Assembly: GCA_016871615.1 (NCBI GenBank)
Contig: VHCX01000019.1
Location: 1 to 55,697, forward strand
Direction: 5' to 3'
Source: Verrucomicrobiota bacterium
GTDB lineage: Bacteria; Verrucomicrobiota; Verrucomicrobiia; Limisphaerales; UBA9464
Length of the DNA: 55,697 nt
The notes beneath the pieces are model-generated. The model was not told the DNA's origin and ran no database searches. It saw only the letters and a list, made by a program, of their open reading frames with translations. Shown piece after piece: positions 47,321 to 55,145 of this stretch (within the stretch, counting starts at the first letter, position 1; each line of letters begins with the position of its first letter). A program made the translations under genes and the position numbers.

Positions 47321-48433
47321 ATGACGCCCCGGCCAGCCCCACGTGCATGGAGTCCGCGAAGATGGCCCCGGGGTCCCTCGGAATCCGGCCGGCCCGTCGG
47401 GCCGTTCGGGAGCCCATCCCCGGCACGGCCCGGGCGCACGCCCGCCGACTTTTGGCCAACCACCGTCGGCCTGCGATGGCTGGCGGCCGCGCTGCTGGGG
47501 TTCCTCCTGACGGCCACGGGGGCCTCGGCCCGTGGCTGGGAACCCGGTTTCCGGGACCTGGCAGCCTGGGGACGGGACATGCACCTGCGGCCCATCGCCT
47601 CGAAGGAGGAGATGCTCCTGACCAACCGCTGGACCCGGTTCCGGTTCCGCAAGGACTCCGACCGGGTAACCTACAACGAGGTCGAGTTCCGCCTTTCCGA
47701 CCGCATCACGATCGAGTCGGGGCGGTTCCGCGTCTCCCAGCGTGACATCGACTCCCTGATGGCCCCGCTGCTCGCGCCCCCGAAGCGGAGCGTGCGCCCC
47801 ATCCGGCGCATCGCGATCAATGCAGGCCACGGGGGCCGTGACCCGGGCAACATGGAAGGACGTCGGATGGAGAAGACCCTGACCCTCGACCTGGCGACCG
47901 ACCTGGCCCGGCACCTGAAGGCGGCCGGACTCCAGGTGGTCTTCATCCGAAGTACCGACCGCTTCATCGAATTGCCCGAGCGGGCGGAGGCGGCCAACCG
48001 CTCCGGGGCCGACCTCTACGTCAGCCTGCACTTCAACGGGTTCGACGGACCGGGGAGTGATTCCGTGCAGGGGTTGGAGACCTATTGCCTGACTCCGGCT
48101 GGCGCGCCCTCCAGCAACGATGCGCAGCGCCGGGGTCGCATGGCCGGATTCGAGGCCAACCGGTTTGACCGCGAGAACCTGACCTTGGCCCATCAGGTGC
48201 ACCGGGCGATCCTGGACCAGACCCCACTGGCCGACCGGGGCGTGCGCCGGGCGCGCTTCAAGGAACTGACCCTCCTCAAGATGCCCGGCATCCTGGTCGA
48301 GGGTGGCTACATGTCCCACCCGACGGACACCCGGCTGATGGAATCCCGGAAGTCGCGGGACCAACTCGCCGCCGCCATCGCCGATGGCATCCTGCGGCAC
48401 AAGAAGCTCGTCGAACGCGGGGCGCCCGAGTGA
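47321..48433 (+). CDS. N-acetylmuramoyl-L-alanine amidase (Amidase_3)
   Basis: About 370 residues from the ATG at 47321. A hydrophobic export segment (LRWLAAALLGFLLTATGASARG) lies unusually far in, at about residues 48-70, after a Pro/Arg-rich leader, so the true start could be later. A linker domain precedes the zinc amidase core: IAINAGHGGRDPGNMEG with the first zinc His, GLQVVFIRSTDRFIELPERAEAAN with the Glu-containing segment, ADLYVSLHFNGF with the second His, and LLKMPGILVEGGYMSHPTD with the catalytic Glu. It cleaves the MurNAc-L-Ala bond of peptidoglycan in the periplasm for cell separation or turnover. Confidence 0.93.
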   Translation: MTPRPAPRAWSPRRWPRGPSESGRPVGPFGSPSPARPGRTPADFWPTTVGLRWLAAALLGFLLTATGASARGWEPGFRDLAAWGRDMHLRPIASKEEMLLTNRWTRFRFRKDSDRVTYNEVEFRLSDRITIESGRFRVSQRDIDSLMAPLLAPPKRSVRPIRRIAINAGHGGRDPGNMEGRRMEKTLTLDLATDLARHLKAAGLQVVFIRSTDRFIELPERAEAANRSGADLYVSLHFNGFDGPGSDSVQGLETYCLTPAGAPSSNDAQRRGRMAGFEANRFDRENLTLAHQVHRAILDQTPLADRGVRRARFKELTLLKMPGILVEGGYMSHPTDTRLMESRKSRDQLAAAIADGILRHKKLVERGAPE

Positions 48434-48473
48434 TCCGGCGCCCGTTGGGATTGGGTGACGGGATGAGGGCGAC

Positions 48474-48511
48474 GGTATTGGCTTGAGGGTATTCGCCTGA
48501 GGGTATTGGGG
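48474..48511. repeat. 14-bp imperfect tandem repeat
   Basis: GGTATTGGCTTGAG and GGTATTCGCCTGAG lie in tandem, followed by a partial third copy GGTATTGGGG. They are in the 127-bp gap between the convergent amidase and S46 peptidase genes. No function is visible. Confidence 0.65.
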
Positions 48512-48527
48512 CGCCCCCAGGAGGGCC

Positions 48528-48546
48528 GCCGGGTCCATCACCCGGC
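48528..48546. terminator. Hairpin between convergent amidase and S46 genes
   Basis: GCCGGGT-CCATC-ACCCGGC is a perfect seven-base stem with a five-base loop. It lies 14 bases before the S46 stop on the opposite strand. No T run is present on either strand, but the convergent setting makes a role in ending one or both transcripts plausible. Confidence 0.4.
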
Positions 48547-48560
48547 AGCCCGCACAGGGG

Positions 48561-50639
48561 TCACTTGCGCGGGCCGGCGAGCAGTTCGTTGACCAGCGGC
48601 TTGGCCCCGTAGACGCTCCGCAACGACTCCAGGATGCCGGCACTGTGGACCGACAACGCCCGGGCCTGCGTCTCCTCGTAGGCGAATCCCAGCACGAGCG
48701 ACTCGATGTTGCCGTCGAAGATGATGCCGACGAATTCCCCGGCGCGGTTGACCACCGGGCTGCCCGAGTTGCCCCCGATGATGTCATGGGTGGAAACGAA
48801 GTTGAACGGCACGTCGGCACGGATGGCCTTGCGTTTCTTGAGCCAGCGATCCGGCAGATCGAACGGCGGCCGCCCCTCCATCTCGGCGGACCGCTCGAAG
48901 ATCCCGCCCAGCCGCGTGACGGCCGGGACCGGCTTTCCGGCCGAGGTGTAGCCCTTCACCACGCCATAGGAGAGGCGGAGCGTGAAGGTGGCGTCGGGAT
49001 ACCGGCCCTTGCCCTCGAGGGCGAACCGGGCCGCGGCGATCGCCGCGTGCGCCTGCTTCTTCACCTCGGACTCGGCCTCCATGCGGCGGCGCACCTCGCG
49101 GGCCTCCGGGTCGATGGTCCTGGCCAGCTGGATGAGCGGATCCGCCGAGGCGGCAACGGCCGTCGCCCCGGCCTGATGGAGACGGCGGCGCTCGTCCACG
49201 GAACGCAACCGGCTGCCGGTGATGAGTTCCGCGGCACGCGCGCGGGGCGACTTGCCGGCCAGCACCTTCAGCACGGTGGGGTTCTGGGCCCCCAGCTGCT
49301 CGGCGAGATACGTCAGCGAGTCGGCTAGGCGCAGGATCTCCAGGTCGTCATGGATGGGCTTGTCGGAGAAGAGCCCCATCTCGAGGGATGCTTTCCCGGC
49401 CTCGGCGAACTCCCGGAGACGCTCCCCGTCGGCCTTCGGGTATTCTTCGGCGGCCCGGACCAGCGTGTGGGCGATGTCGAAGAGCTCCGACTGGAAGGCG
49501 TGGCCGAGTTCCAGCAGGCGATACACTTGCTCGTGTTGGGCGATCTTCGCCTGGGCGTCCTGGATCCGATCGAAAGCGGCGGCCGCCCTGGCAAAGTCCG
49601 GGTTGGCGGCCAACCGGACCCGCAGGGCCTTCTCCTGCTGTCGCTTGGACTCCATGAGCGCCGGATCGTACAGGCCGGCGTGGCCGCCATCGCGGGCCTT
49701 GCGGCTGTTCTGGATGCCGAAGAGCTCGTCCTTGGCCCGACGGGCGTTCTCGGCGCTGCGCTCGCTCCACGACCTGAGCAGCACCTCTCGGCGCTTCAGG
49801 TAGGCCAGAGCGATGGGGTACTGCCGATCACGCAGGTACTCCAACTCGGCGACCGTGAGCAGGCGTTCCGTGCGTCCCGGGTGTCCCGAAACGAAGGTCA
49901 ATTCACCCTCGGCGGCCCCCTTCTGGGACCACTTCAAGAAGTGGGGCACCTTCACCGGCTTCCCGTTCTCGTAGGCCCGGAACAGGCAGATATCGAGGTC
50001 GAAACGGGGATACTCGAAATTGTCGGGATCGCCGCCAAAGAACGCCACCTGCTGTTCCGGGGCGAAGACCAGACGGACGTCGGTGTACTTCTTGAACCGG
50101 TAGAGGTGGTAGGCGCCGCCCTGGTACAAGGTGACGACATCGGATCGGAATCCGGTTGCGTCGAGGGATTCCTTCTCAATGGCGGCCATCACCGCGCGCC
50201 GGGCCTTGGACGCCTCGTCGGGCGACATGCCGGCGGGAACGGCGACGTTGACCCGGGCCGTGACGTCCACGATGGACTGAAGGACGTTGAGTTCGAGGTC
50301 GACGCACGGGATCTCCTCGGACCAGTTCCGGGCATAGAAGCCGTCGCGCAGGTAGTTCTTCTGGGCGCTCGAGACCTTCTGGAGGGCGTCGGCCCCGACG
50401 TGGTGGTTCGACAGGACCAGGCCGTCTTCGCTGACGAAGGACCCGGAGCCGCCCGAATTGAACCGCACCGACGATTTCTGCAGATGCTCCAGCCAGGCGT
50501 CGGTCAACTCGAAACCGTACGTGGCCCGCACCCGCTCCCGGGGAGGATCGTTGTAGAGCCACATGCCCTCGTCGGAACGGAGGACTCCGGTGCCACAGAT
50601 CACCGCCAGCGAGGCGGCCAGGAAGGTCTTGCGCGACAT
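48561..50639 (-). CDS. S46-family dipeptidyl-peptidase (DPP7/DPP11 family)
   Basis: A 692-residue secreted serine peptidase from the ATG at 50637-50639, with a signal peptide (KTFLAASLAVICGTGVLRSDEG) and the S46 start GMWLYNDPP. The catalytic triad is in LVLSNHHVGADAL (His about 79-80), GGDPDNFEYPRFDLDICLFR (Asp) and DIIGGNSGSPVVN (Ser about 625). The residue 18 positions after the Ser is Gly (IIFDGNIES). In this family Gly there goes with hydrophobic P1 specificity (DPP7 type) and Arg with acidic P1 (DPP11 type), so a DPP7-like preference is inferred. It removes dipeptides from peptides in the periplasm. The gene is divergent from kup. Confidence 0.93.
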   Translation of the reverse strand: MSRKTFLAASLAVICGTGVLRSDEGMWLYNDPPRERVRATYGFELTDAWLEHLQKSSVRFNSGGSGSFVSEDGLVLSNHHVGADALQKVSSAQKNYLRDGFYARNWSEEIPCVDLELNVLQSIVDVTARVNVAVPAGMSPDEASKARRAVMAAIEKESLDATGFRSDVVTLYQGGAYHLYRFKKYTDVRLVFAPEQQVAFFGGDPDNFEYPRFDLDICLFRAYENGKPVKVPHFLKWSQKGAAEGELTFVSGHPGRTERLLTVAELEYLRDRQYPIALAYLKRREVLLRSWSERSAENARRAKDELFGIQNSRKARDGGHAGLYDPALMESKRQQEKALRVRLAANPDFARAAAAFDRIQDAQAKIAQHEQVYRLLELGHAFQSELFDIAHTLVRAAEEYPKADGERLREFAEAGKASLEMGLFSDKPIHDDLEILRLADSLTYLAEQLGAQNPTVLKVLAGKSPRARAAELITGSRLRSVDERRRLHQAGATAVAASADPLIQLARTIDPEAREVRRRMEAESEVKKQAHAAIAAARFALEGKGRYPDATFTLRLSYGVVKGYTSAGKPVPAVTRLGGIFERSAEMEGRPPFDLPDRWLKKRKAIRADVPFNFVSTHDIIGGNSGSPVVNRAGEFVGIIFDGNIESLVLGFAYEETQARALSVHSAGILESLRSVYGAKPLVNELLAGPRK

Positions 50640-50753
50640 GGGTTCAGGAACCCCTCGGAGCACCCGCCCGTCAAGGGATGAATTGGCGGGAATGCCACCG
50701 ACACTCGGAACGGCTGCCGACGCCGGGCGAAGGCCCCTGGGGCGTCGCCCCGA
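50640..50753. other. Proximal part of the S46/kup divergent intergenic region
   Basis: The S46 and kup genes are divergent and separated by about 505 bases. This part should hold the S46 promoter on the minus strand. It has no convincing gene. Downstream of it lie the kup promoter candidate, the riboswitch and a long leader, listed separately. Confidence 0.5.
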
Positions 50754-50781
50754 TTGACAGGAAGGCCGGCTTTGGCATACC
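50754..50781 (+). promoter_or_regulatory. Candidate sigma-70-type promoter for the kup leader
   Basis: TTGACA at 50754-50759 is a perfect -35 box. CATACC at 50776-50781, spaced 16 bases away, matches three of six -10 positions including the central ATA. The predicted start near 50788 falls just before the c-di-AMP aptamer, as expected. The -10 box is weak, so this is tentative. Confidence 0.45.
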
Positions 50782-50799
50782 ACGCCCTCCGCAGCCGAA

Positions 50800-50937
50800 G
50801 CCTGGTCGGTGTCCGATCGAACGGGCGCGGGGGACCCAACGCCGGGGGATGAAAACGTCCCCATGGCATGGGGCGCAGGGTCGGAACACCGATCCGGGGC
50901 ACTTCCAGGCCCTAGCCCGTCAGCTAACCTCGCAGGC
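50800..50937 (+). promoter_or_regulatory. c-di-AMP riboswitch (ydaO/yuaA type) upstream of kup
   Basis: The leader carries the conserved core of ydaO-class aptamers in order: GGGGGACCCAA (about 50829-50839), CGGGGGATGAA (about 50843-50853), a GCAGGG segment (about 50875-50880) and the highly characteristic CCCGTCAGCTAACCTCGCAGGC (about 50916-50937). The closing helix P1 can form between GCCTG at 50800-50804 and CAGGC at 50933-50937. This class binds cyclic di-AMP and in other bacteria usually switches off potassium-uptake or wall-turnover genes when the ligand is high. Its position upstream of a Kup potassium importer is the classic context. Confidence 0.93.
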
Positions 50938-50982
50938 AATTGGAAGGGTATCCGGTGGCGTGCCGCTCGGTGATGACCGGCA

Positions 50983-51015
50983 GGCGCCCTCGGCGACCCT
51001 CGGTCGTCGTGCGCC
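50983..51015 (+). promoter_or_regulatory. Possible expression-platform hairpin between riboswitch and kup
   Basis: GGCGC/GCGCC form an outer stem, and inside it CGACC-CTC-GGTCG forms a second five-base stem. The structure lies about 45 bases after the aptamer and 130 bases before the kup ATG. There is no T tract, so it is not a standard terminator; it may be part of a rho-dependent or translational control region. Confidence 0.35.
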
Positions 51016-51144
51016 ACCGCCACCCATGAACACCCCCACCCGACCGGCTCGACGCCGGATCCAGGGGCCCAACGGCCCGGGAGTCCCCCCTACCACCACC
51101 TCGCCCGGGCCATCCGGCCCGATCGCCCGGAGGAGACCGAGCCG

Positions 51145-53052
51145 ATGAGCCATCCCACCTCCACCCCCACCGGCAGCCGGCTCGCCGGCCTGTCGATGGC
51201 AGCCTTGGGTATCGTGTATGGCGACATCGGCACCAGCCCGCTCTACGCCTTCAAGGAATGCTTCGCTCCGGGACACGGGGCCCCGGCCAACCCCGCCAAT
51301 GTCCTGGGGGTGCTTTCCCTGATCATCTGGGCGCTCGTCCTCATCGTCACCATCAAGTACCTCGTCTACGTCCTGCGGGCTGACAACAAGGGGGAGGGCG
51401 GCATCCTGGCCCTGATGGCGCTGGCGTTCCCCGAGGCGAAGTCCGGCCATCGCACCCGGTTGGCCAAGACCTTCGCCGCCATCGGCATCGCCGGAGCCTG
51501 CCTGCTTTACGGCGATGGGATCATCACCCCGGCCATCTCGGTGCTCGGGGCGGTCGAGGGGCTCAAGATCGCCACCCCGGGATTCGAGCGGTTCATCCTT
51601 CCGGTCTCGGCGGGCATCATCGTGGCGCTCTTCGCCGCGCAGCGCGTGGGCACCGCGAAGGTGGGCCGGATCTTTGGTCCCATCACCCTCCTGTGGTTCA
51701 TCGCCATCGGACTGCTGGGAGTCCGGGGCATCCTCCTGAAACCCGAGGTCCTGGGCGCCTTCAACCCGCTCCACGGTCTCGGCTTCCTGGCCGGACACGG
51801 CTGGGTCGGCCTGGTGGTGCTGGGCTCGGTGGTGCTGGCCGTGACCGGTGGCGAGGCCCTGTATGCCGACATGGGACACTTCGGGATGCAACCCATCCGG
51901 CTGGCCTGGTTCTGCGTCGTCCTCCCGGCCCTCGGACTCAACTACCTGGGCCAAGGCGGCCTGCTGATGGCGCGACCGGAACTGGCCACCGGGGCGTCGT
52001 TCAACCCGTTCTACCAGCTCTGCCCCGCTTGGGCACTCTACCCCACCGTGGCGCTGGCCACGGCGGCGGCGATCATCGCCTCCCAGGCCCTCATCTCCGG
52101 GGCCTATTCGCTGACCATGCACGCGATCCAGCTGGGGTACATGCCTCGCCTGCTCATCGAGCACACCTCGGAGCGGGAGCGCGGCCAGATCTACATGCCG
52201 CAGGTCAATTTCGGGCTGATGGTGGCCTGTCTGGGACTGGTCTTCGGTTTTCGGACCTCGGACAAACTCGCGAGCGCCTACGGGGTGGCCGTGACCTTCA
52301 CCATGGTGACCACCACCCTGCTGTTTTTCTTCGCCTCGCAACGGGTGTTCGGCTGGTCGCGACTTCATGCCTCGCTCGTGGCCGGGGCCATGCTGGTGGT
52401 GGAAACCCCGTTGGCCCTCTCCAACCTGCTGAAGATCCCGCATGGCGGATGGTTCCCGCTGCTGATCGCGGGTTCCATGTTCTTCATCATGTCGACCTGG
52501 AAGACTGGCCGTCGACTGGTCTGGGAGCGGCTGCGGGTGAGTGCCATGCCGGCCAAGAAGTTCGTCGCCGAGATCGCCCGCAAGGACCCGCTCCGCGTCG
52601 CGGGCACGGCCGTCTATCTGGCGGGCAACCCCAACACCACGCCGATCGCGTTGCTCCACAACCTCAAGCACAACAAGGTGCTCCACCGGCGGGTGATCTT
52701 CTTCACGATCAGCATCGAGGAGGTGCCGGTGGTGGACGCCTCCGAGCGGCTGGAGGTCGAGCGCATGGATGCCGGGTTCTGGCGCGTCCAGGCCCATTAC
52801 GGCTTCATGGAGACCCCGGACATCCAGGCGATCTTCAGGCTGTGCGCGGAGCACGACCTCGAGTTCCGGGAGATGGAGACGACCTTCTTCCTCAGCCGCG
52901 AGACCGTCATCCCCAAGTCGGGCAATGGCGGCATGAACCCATGGCAAGAGCGCCTCTTCTCGGTGATGTCGCGCAACGCCCTGAGCGCCACGGCCTACTT
53001 CCGATTGCCGGCCAACCGCGTGGTCGAACTCGGCATGCAGGTCGAAATCTGA
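51145..53052 (+). CDS. kup: Kup-family low-affinity potassium transporter
   Basis: A 635-residue membrane protein that imports K+ with protons. Family blocks are ALGIVYGDIGTSPLYAFKECF at the N-terminus, VLRADNKGEGGILALMALAFP, CLLYGDGIITPAISVLGAVEGL, VTGGEALYADMGHFG and NYLGQGGLLMARPELA. About twelve hydrophobic helices are followed by a cytoplasmic C-terminal domain (LHRRVIFFTISIEEVPVVD). A GGAGGAGA ribosome-binding site lies about ten bases before the ATG. The 357-base leader from the candidate promoter contains the c-di-AMP riboswitch, so expression should respond to that second messenger. It converges with the PfkB-family gene. Confidence 0.96.
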   Translation: MSHPTSTPTGSRLAGLSMAALGIVYGDIGTSPLYAFKECFAPGHGAPANPANVLGVLSLIIWALVLIVTIKYLVYVLRADNKGEGGILALMALAFPEAKSGHRTRLAKTFAAIGIAGACLLYGDGIITPAISVLGAVEGLKIATPGFERFILPVSAGIIVALFAAQRVGTAKVGRIFGPITLLWFIAIGLLGVRGILLKPEVLGAFNPLHGLGFLAGHGWVGLVVLGSVVLAVTGGEALYADMGHFGMQPIRLAWFCVVLPALGLNYLGQGGLLMARPELATGASFNPFYQLCPAWALYPTVALATAAAIIASQALISGAYSLTMHAIQLGYMPRLLIEHTSERERGQIYMPQVNFGLMVACLGLVFGFRTSDKLASAYGVAVTFTMVTTTLLFFFASQRVFGWSRLHASLVAGAMLVVETPLALSNLLKIPHGGWFPLLIAGSMFFIMSTWKTGRRLVWERLRVSAMPAKKFVAEIARKDPLRVAGTAVYLAGNPNTTPIALLHNLKHNKVLHRRVIFFTISIEEVPVVDASERLEVERMDAGFWRVQAHYGFMETPDIQAIFRLCAEHDLEFREMETTFFLSRETVIPKSGNGGMNPWQERLFSVMSRNALSATAYFRLPANRVVELGMQVEI

Positions 53053-53095
53053 CGACGCCGACCCGACGATCGGACACGGACCCAACCGACTGGAT

Positions 53096-53134
53096 GGGAG
53101 GGCGGACCGGAAATCCCCTTCCTTCCGGCCTCCC
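53096..53134. terminator. Large hairpin between convergent kup and sugar-kinase genes
   Basis: GGGAGG pairs with CCTCCC, and inside it CCGGAA pairs with TTCCGG, with a five-base bulge on one side and a ten-base loop. It lies 43 bases after the kup stop and 16 bases before the stop of the opposite gene. It may act as a two-way terminator, although no T run follows. Confidence 0.45.
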
Positions 53135-53150
53135 AATCGGCGCCGGGGAC

Positions 53151-54056
53151 TCAGAACCTGCTTAGTCGCTCGAGTTCCTTCACCCGCTCCAGGATCTTGG
53201 CCTTGGTGGTGCGGGTGGTGACGTTCAGCCCGAAGCCCTCGCAGCAGAACGAGGCCACGACGCTGCCGTGCAGGATGGCCCGACGGAGGTTGGTGTCGAC
53301 CGATCCGCTCTTCTGGGCGGCGAGGTAGCCGATCAGCCCCCCGACGAACGAGTCGCCCGCACCGGTCGGGTCCACCACCTTCCGCAGCGGGTAGGCTGGC
53401 GCCAGGAACATCCCCTTCGGACCCGAGAGGATCGAGCCATGCTCGCCCTTCTTGATGATCACGTACCTCGGCCCCATGCGGTGGATCTTGGCCAGGGCCA
53501 GCACGAGATTGTCGTCGGAGACCAGTTGACGGGCCTCGCCGTCGTTCAGCACCAGGCAGTCGATGCGCTTGAGCAGGCTCAAGACCTCCGGCAGCGCGAT
53601 GTTCAGCCACAGGTCCATGGTGTCGGCGATGACGAACTTGGCCTTGGACACCTGGTCGAGCACGCGGTGCTGGACGGCCGGAGAGATGTTGGCCAAGAGC
53701 ACGAACGGCGTGGTCTCGTAGTCGGCCGGCAGGGCCGGCTGCCAGTGCTCAATGACCCCGAGGACGGTCTCGACCGTCCGACGGTTGTTCATGTTCACCT
53801 CGTACTCGCCCGACCAGTGGAAGGTCTTGCCGTCCTTCACGCTCTCGAGGCCCTTGAGGCAGACGCCGTGCTTCTGGAAGAGGCGGATGTACTTGGCGGG
53901 AAAATCTCCGCCGACGACGCCCATCAGCTGCGTCCGTGCGAAGAAGCTGGCCGCCACGGCCGCGTGGCTGGCGGAGCCGCCGAGGAGACGGGGGTTCTCC
54001 GACTTCGGGGTCTTGATGGAATCCAGCGCGGTGGTGCCGACGACGAGAACGCTCAT
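53151..54056 (-). CDS. PfkB/ribokinase-family sugar or nucleoside kinase
   Basis: A 301-residue cytoplasmic kinase. It opens SVLVVGTTALDSIKTP and has LLGGSASHAAVAASFF (substrate-binding Gly-Gly region) and GVVGGDFPAKYIRLFQKHGV. The C-terminal signature KVVDPTGAGDSFVGGLIGYLA holds the catalytic Asp and the anion hole. The family phosphorylates sugars, nucleosides or related hydroxyl compounds with ATP; the substrate is not evident. It lies on the minus strand after flgL, 129 bases away, and has no obvious functional link to the flagellar genes. Confidence 0.92.
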   Translation of the reverse strand: MSVLVVGTTALDSIKTPKSENPRLLGGSASHAAVAASFFARTQLMGVVGGDFPAKYIRLFQKHGVCLKGLESVKDGKTFHWSGEYEVNMNNRRTVETVLGVIEHWQPALPADYETTPFVLLANISPAVQHRVLDQVSKAKFVIADTMDLWLNIALPEVLSLLKRIDCLVLNDGEARQLVSDDNLVLALAKIHRMGPRYVIIKKGEHGSILSGPKGMFLAPAYPLRKVVDPTGAGDSFVGGLIGYLAAQKSGSVDTNLRRAILHGSVVASFCCEGFGLNVTTRTTKAKILERVKELERLSRF

Positions 54057-54185
54057 TTGGTGGAGCGCAACCTACCGTCATCCCGGCGTCCCGATCAAGA
54101 CCGTCGCCCAGGCCGCCCCAGGTGGGGAGAGCCTTGCCGCCACCGGATCCTCCATCGGTGGACCGTGGACGCGGCCGCGACGTGG

Positions 54186-55121
54186 CTACCGGATGTAGTC
54201 CATCAGGGACATTGTCATGATTCGCCCGCCGGTCTGGAGGGCGGCCTGGTAGGACAACTGGACCTGGTTGAGCTGCACGAGGGCCTTGGCCAGGTCGACA
54301 TCGGTCTCGCCGGAGATCTGGCTCTCCAGCGCCGGCAGCCGGTCCCCGACCGATGCACCGGCCGCCTCGAGCCGCCCCTGCACGACGCCGTTGGCGGCGA
54401 CATGTCGGAGCAGATTGTCGGCGTCGGCCTGCAGTCCCACCGCCGTCGTGGAGGTGATGGCCGCCCCGTTGCCCGCCAGCAGCTGGTCCTGCAACTGGAT
54501 GAGGTGACCGAAGAGGTCGGCACTGGACCGGGGATCCTGGATCAGGCCGGCCGGCCCGCTGCCCGCCGGGTTGGATCCGACCACCCCGGCCACGAGGTCC
54601 TGTCCCTCGGCGATCTCCAGCGCCGGGGCGTCCTGGTTGCCGTTGTAGGTCACCGCCTGGACCCTTCCATCCGCACCGAGGGTCACGCTGTAGGCCGGTT
54701 GCCCGTTGCGGGTGCCCGCCAGCACGGCGTCCCCGCGCAGGTTGGCGTTCGCCGACGAGACGGCCTGATAGATCATCTGGGTCACCTCCGCCGCGTAGGC
54801 CTTCAGGTCGTCCGCCGAGCGGACGCTGTTGGCCTTGACGGCGATCTCCGAGGCGCGGGTGGCGATCGTGGTGAGCGACCGCATCACCGTATGGGTCGTG
54901 GTGGCCGTCTCCTTGAGGCGGGTGATGTTGCGGCCGTACTGCCCGAGGCGGCCGCGCTCCGTCTCGAGGTCCAGCGTGCGGCGGACGGCGGAGGGATTGT
55001 CCTCGGGCAGGGCGATGCGCTGGCCTGTCGCGACCTGGTTCTGGTAGCGGGCCTGTCGCGTCGTGATGTTGCCGAGGTTGGCAACCAGTCGATCGGCGCA
55101 GGAACCGTTGGTGACTCGCAT
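54186..55121 (-). CDS. flgL: Flagellar hook-associated protein 3 (hook-filament junction)
   Basis: A 311-residue protein of the flagellin/FlgL family. The N-terminal coil (NLGNITTRQARYQNQVATGQR with LPEDNPSAVRRTLDLE) and the C-terminal coil (ETDVDLAKALVQLNQVQLSYQAALQTGGRI) are the paired terminal helices that pack the junction. The central domain (DAVLAGTRNGQPAYSV) is the FlgL type rather than flagellin. FlgL sits between FlgK and the filament and is secreted by the flagellar export apparatus without a cleaved signal. It follows flgK by 24 bases on the same strand, the usual order. Confidence 0.93.
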   Translation of the reverse strand: MRVTNGSCADRLVANLGNITTRQARYQNQVATGQRIALPEDNPSAVRRTLDLETERGRLGQYGRNITRLKETATTTHTVMRSLTTIATRASEIAVKANSVRSADDLKAYAAEVTQMIYQAVSSANANLRGDAVLAGTRNGQPAYSVTLGADGRVQAVTYNGNQDAPALEIAEGQDLVAGVVGSNPAGSGPAGLIQDPRSSADLFGHLIQLQDQLLAGNGAAITSTTAVGLQADADNLLRHVAANGVVQGRLEAAGASVGDRLPALESQISGETDVDLAKALVQLNQVQLSYQAALQTGGRIMTMSLMDYIR

Positions 55122-55145
55122 GATGTCAGTGGCCTTTCAGTGGGG

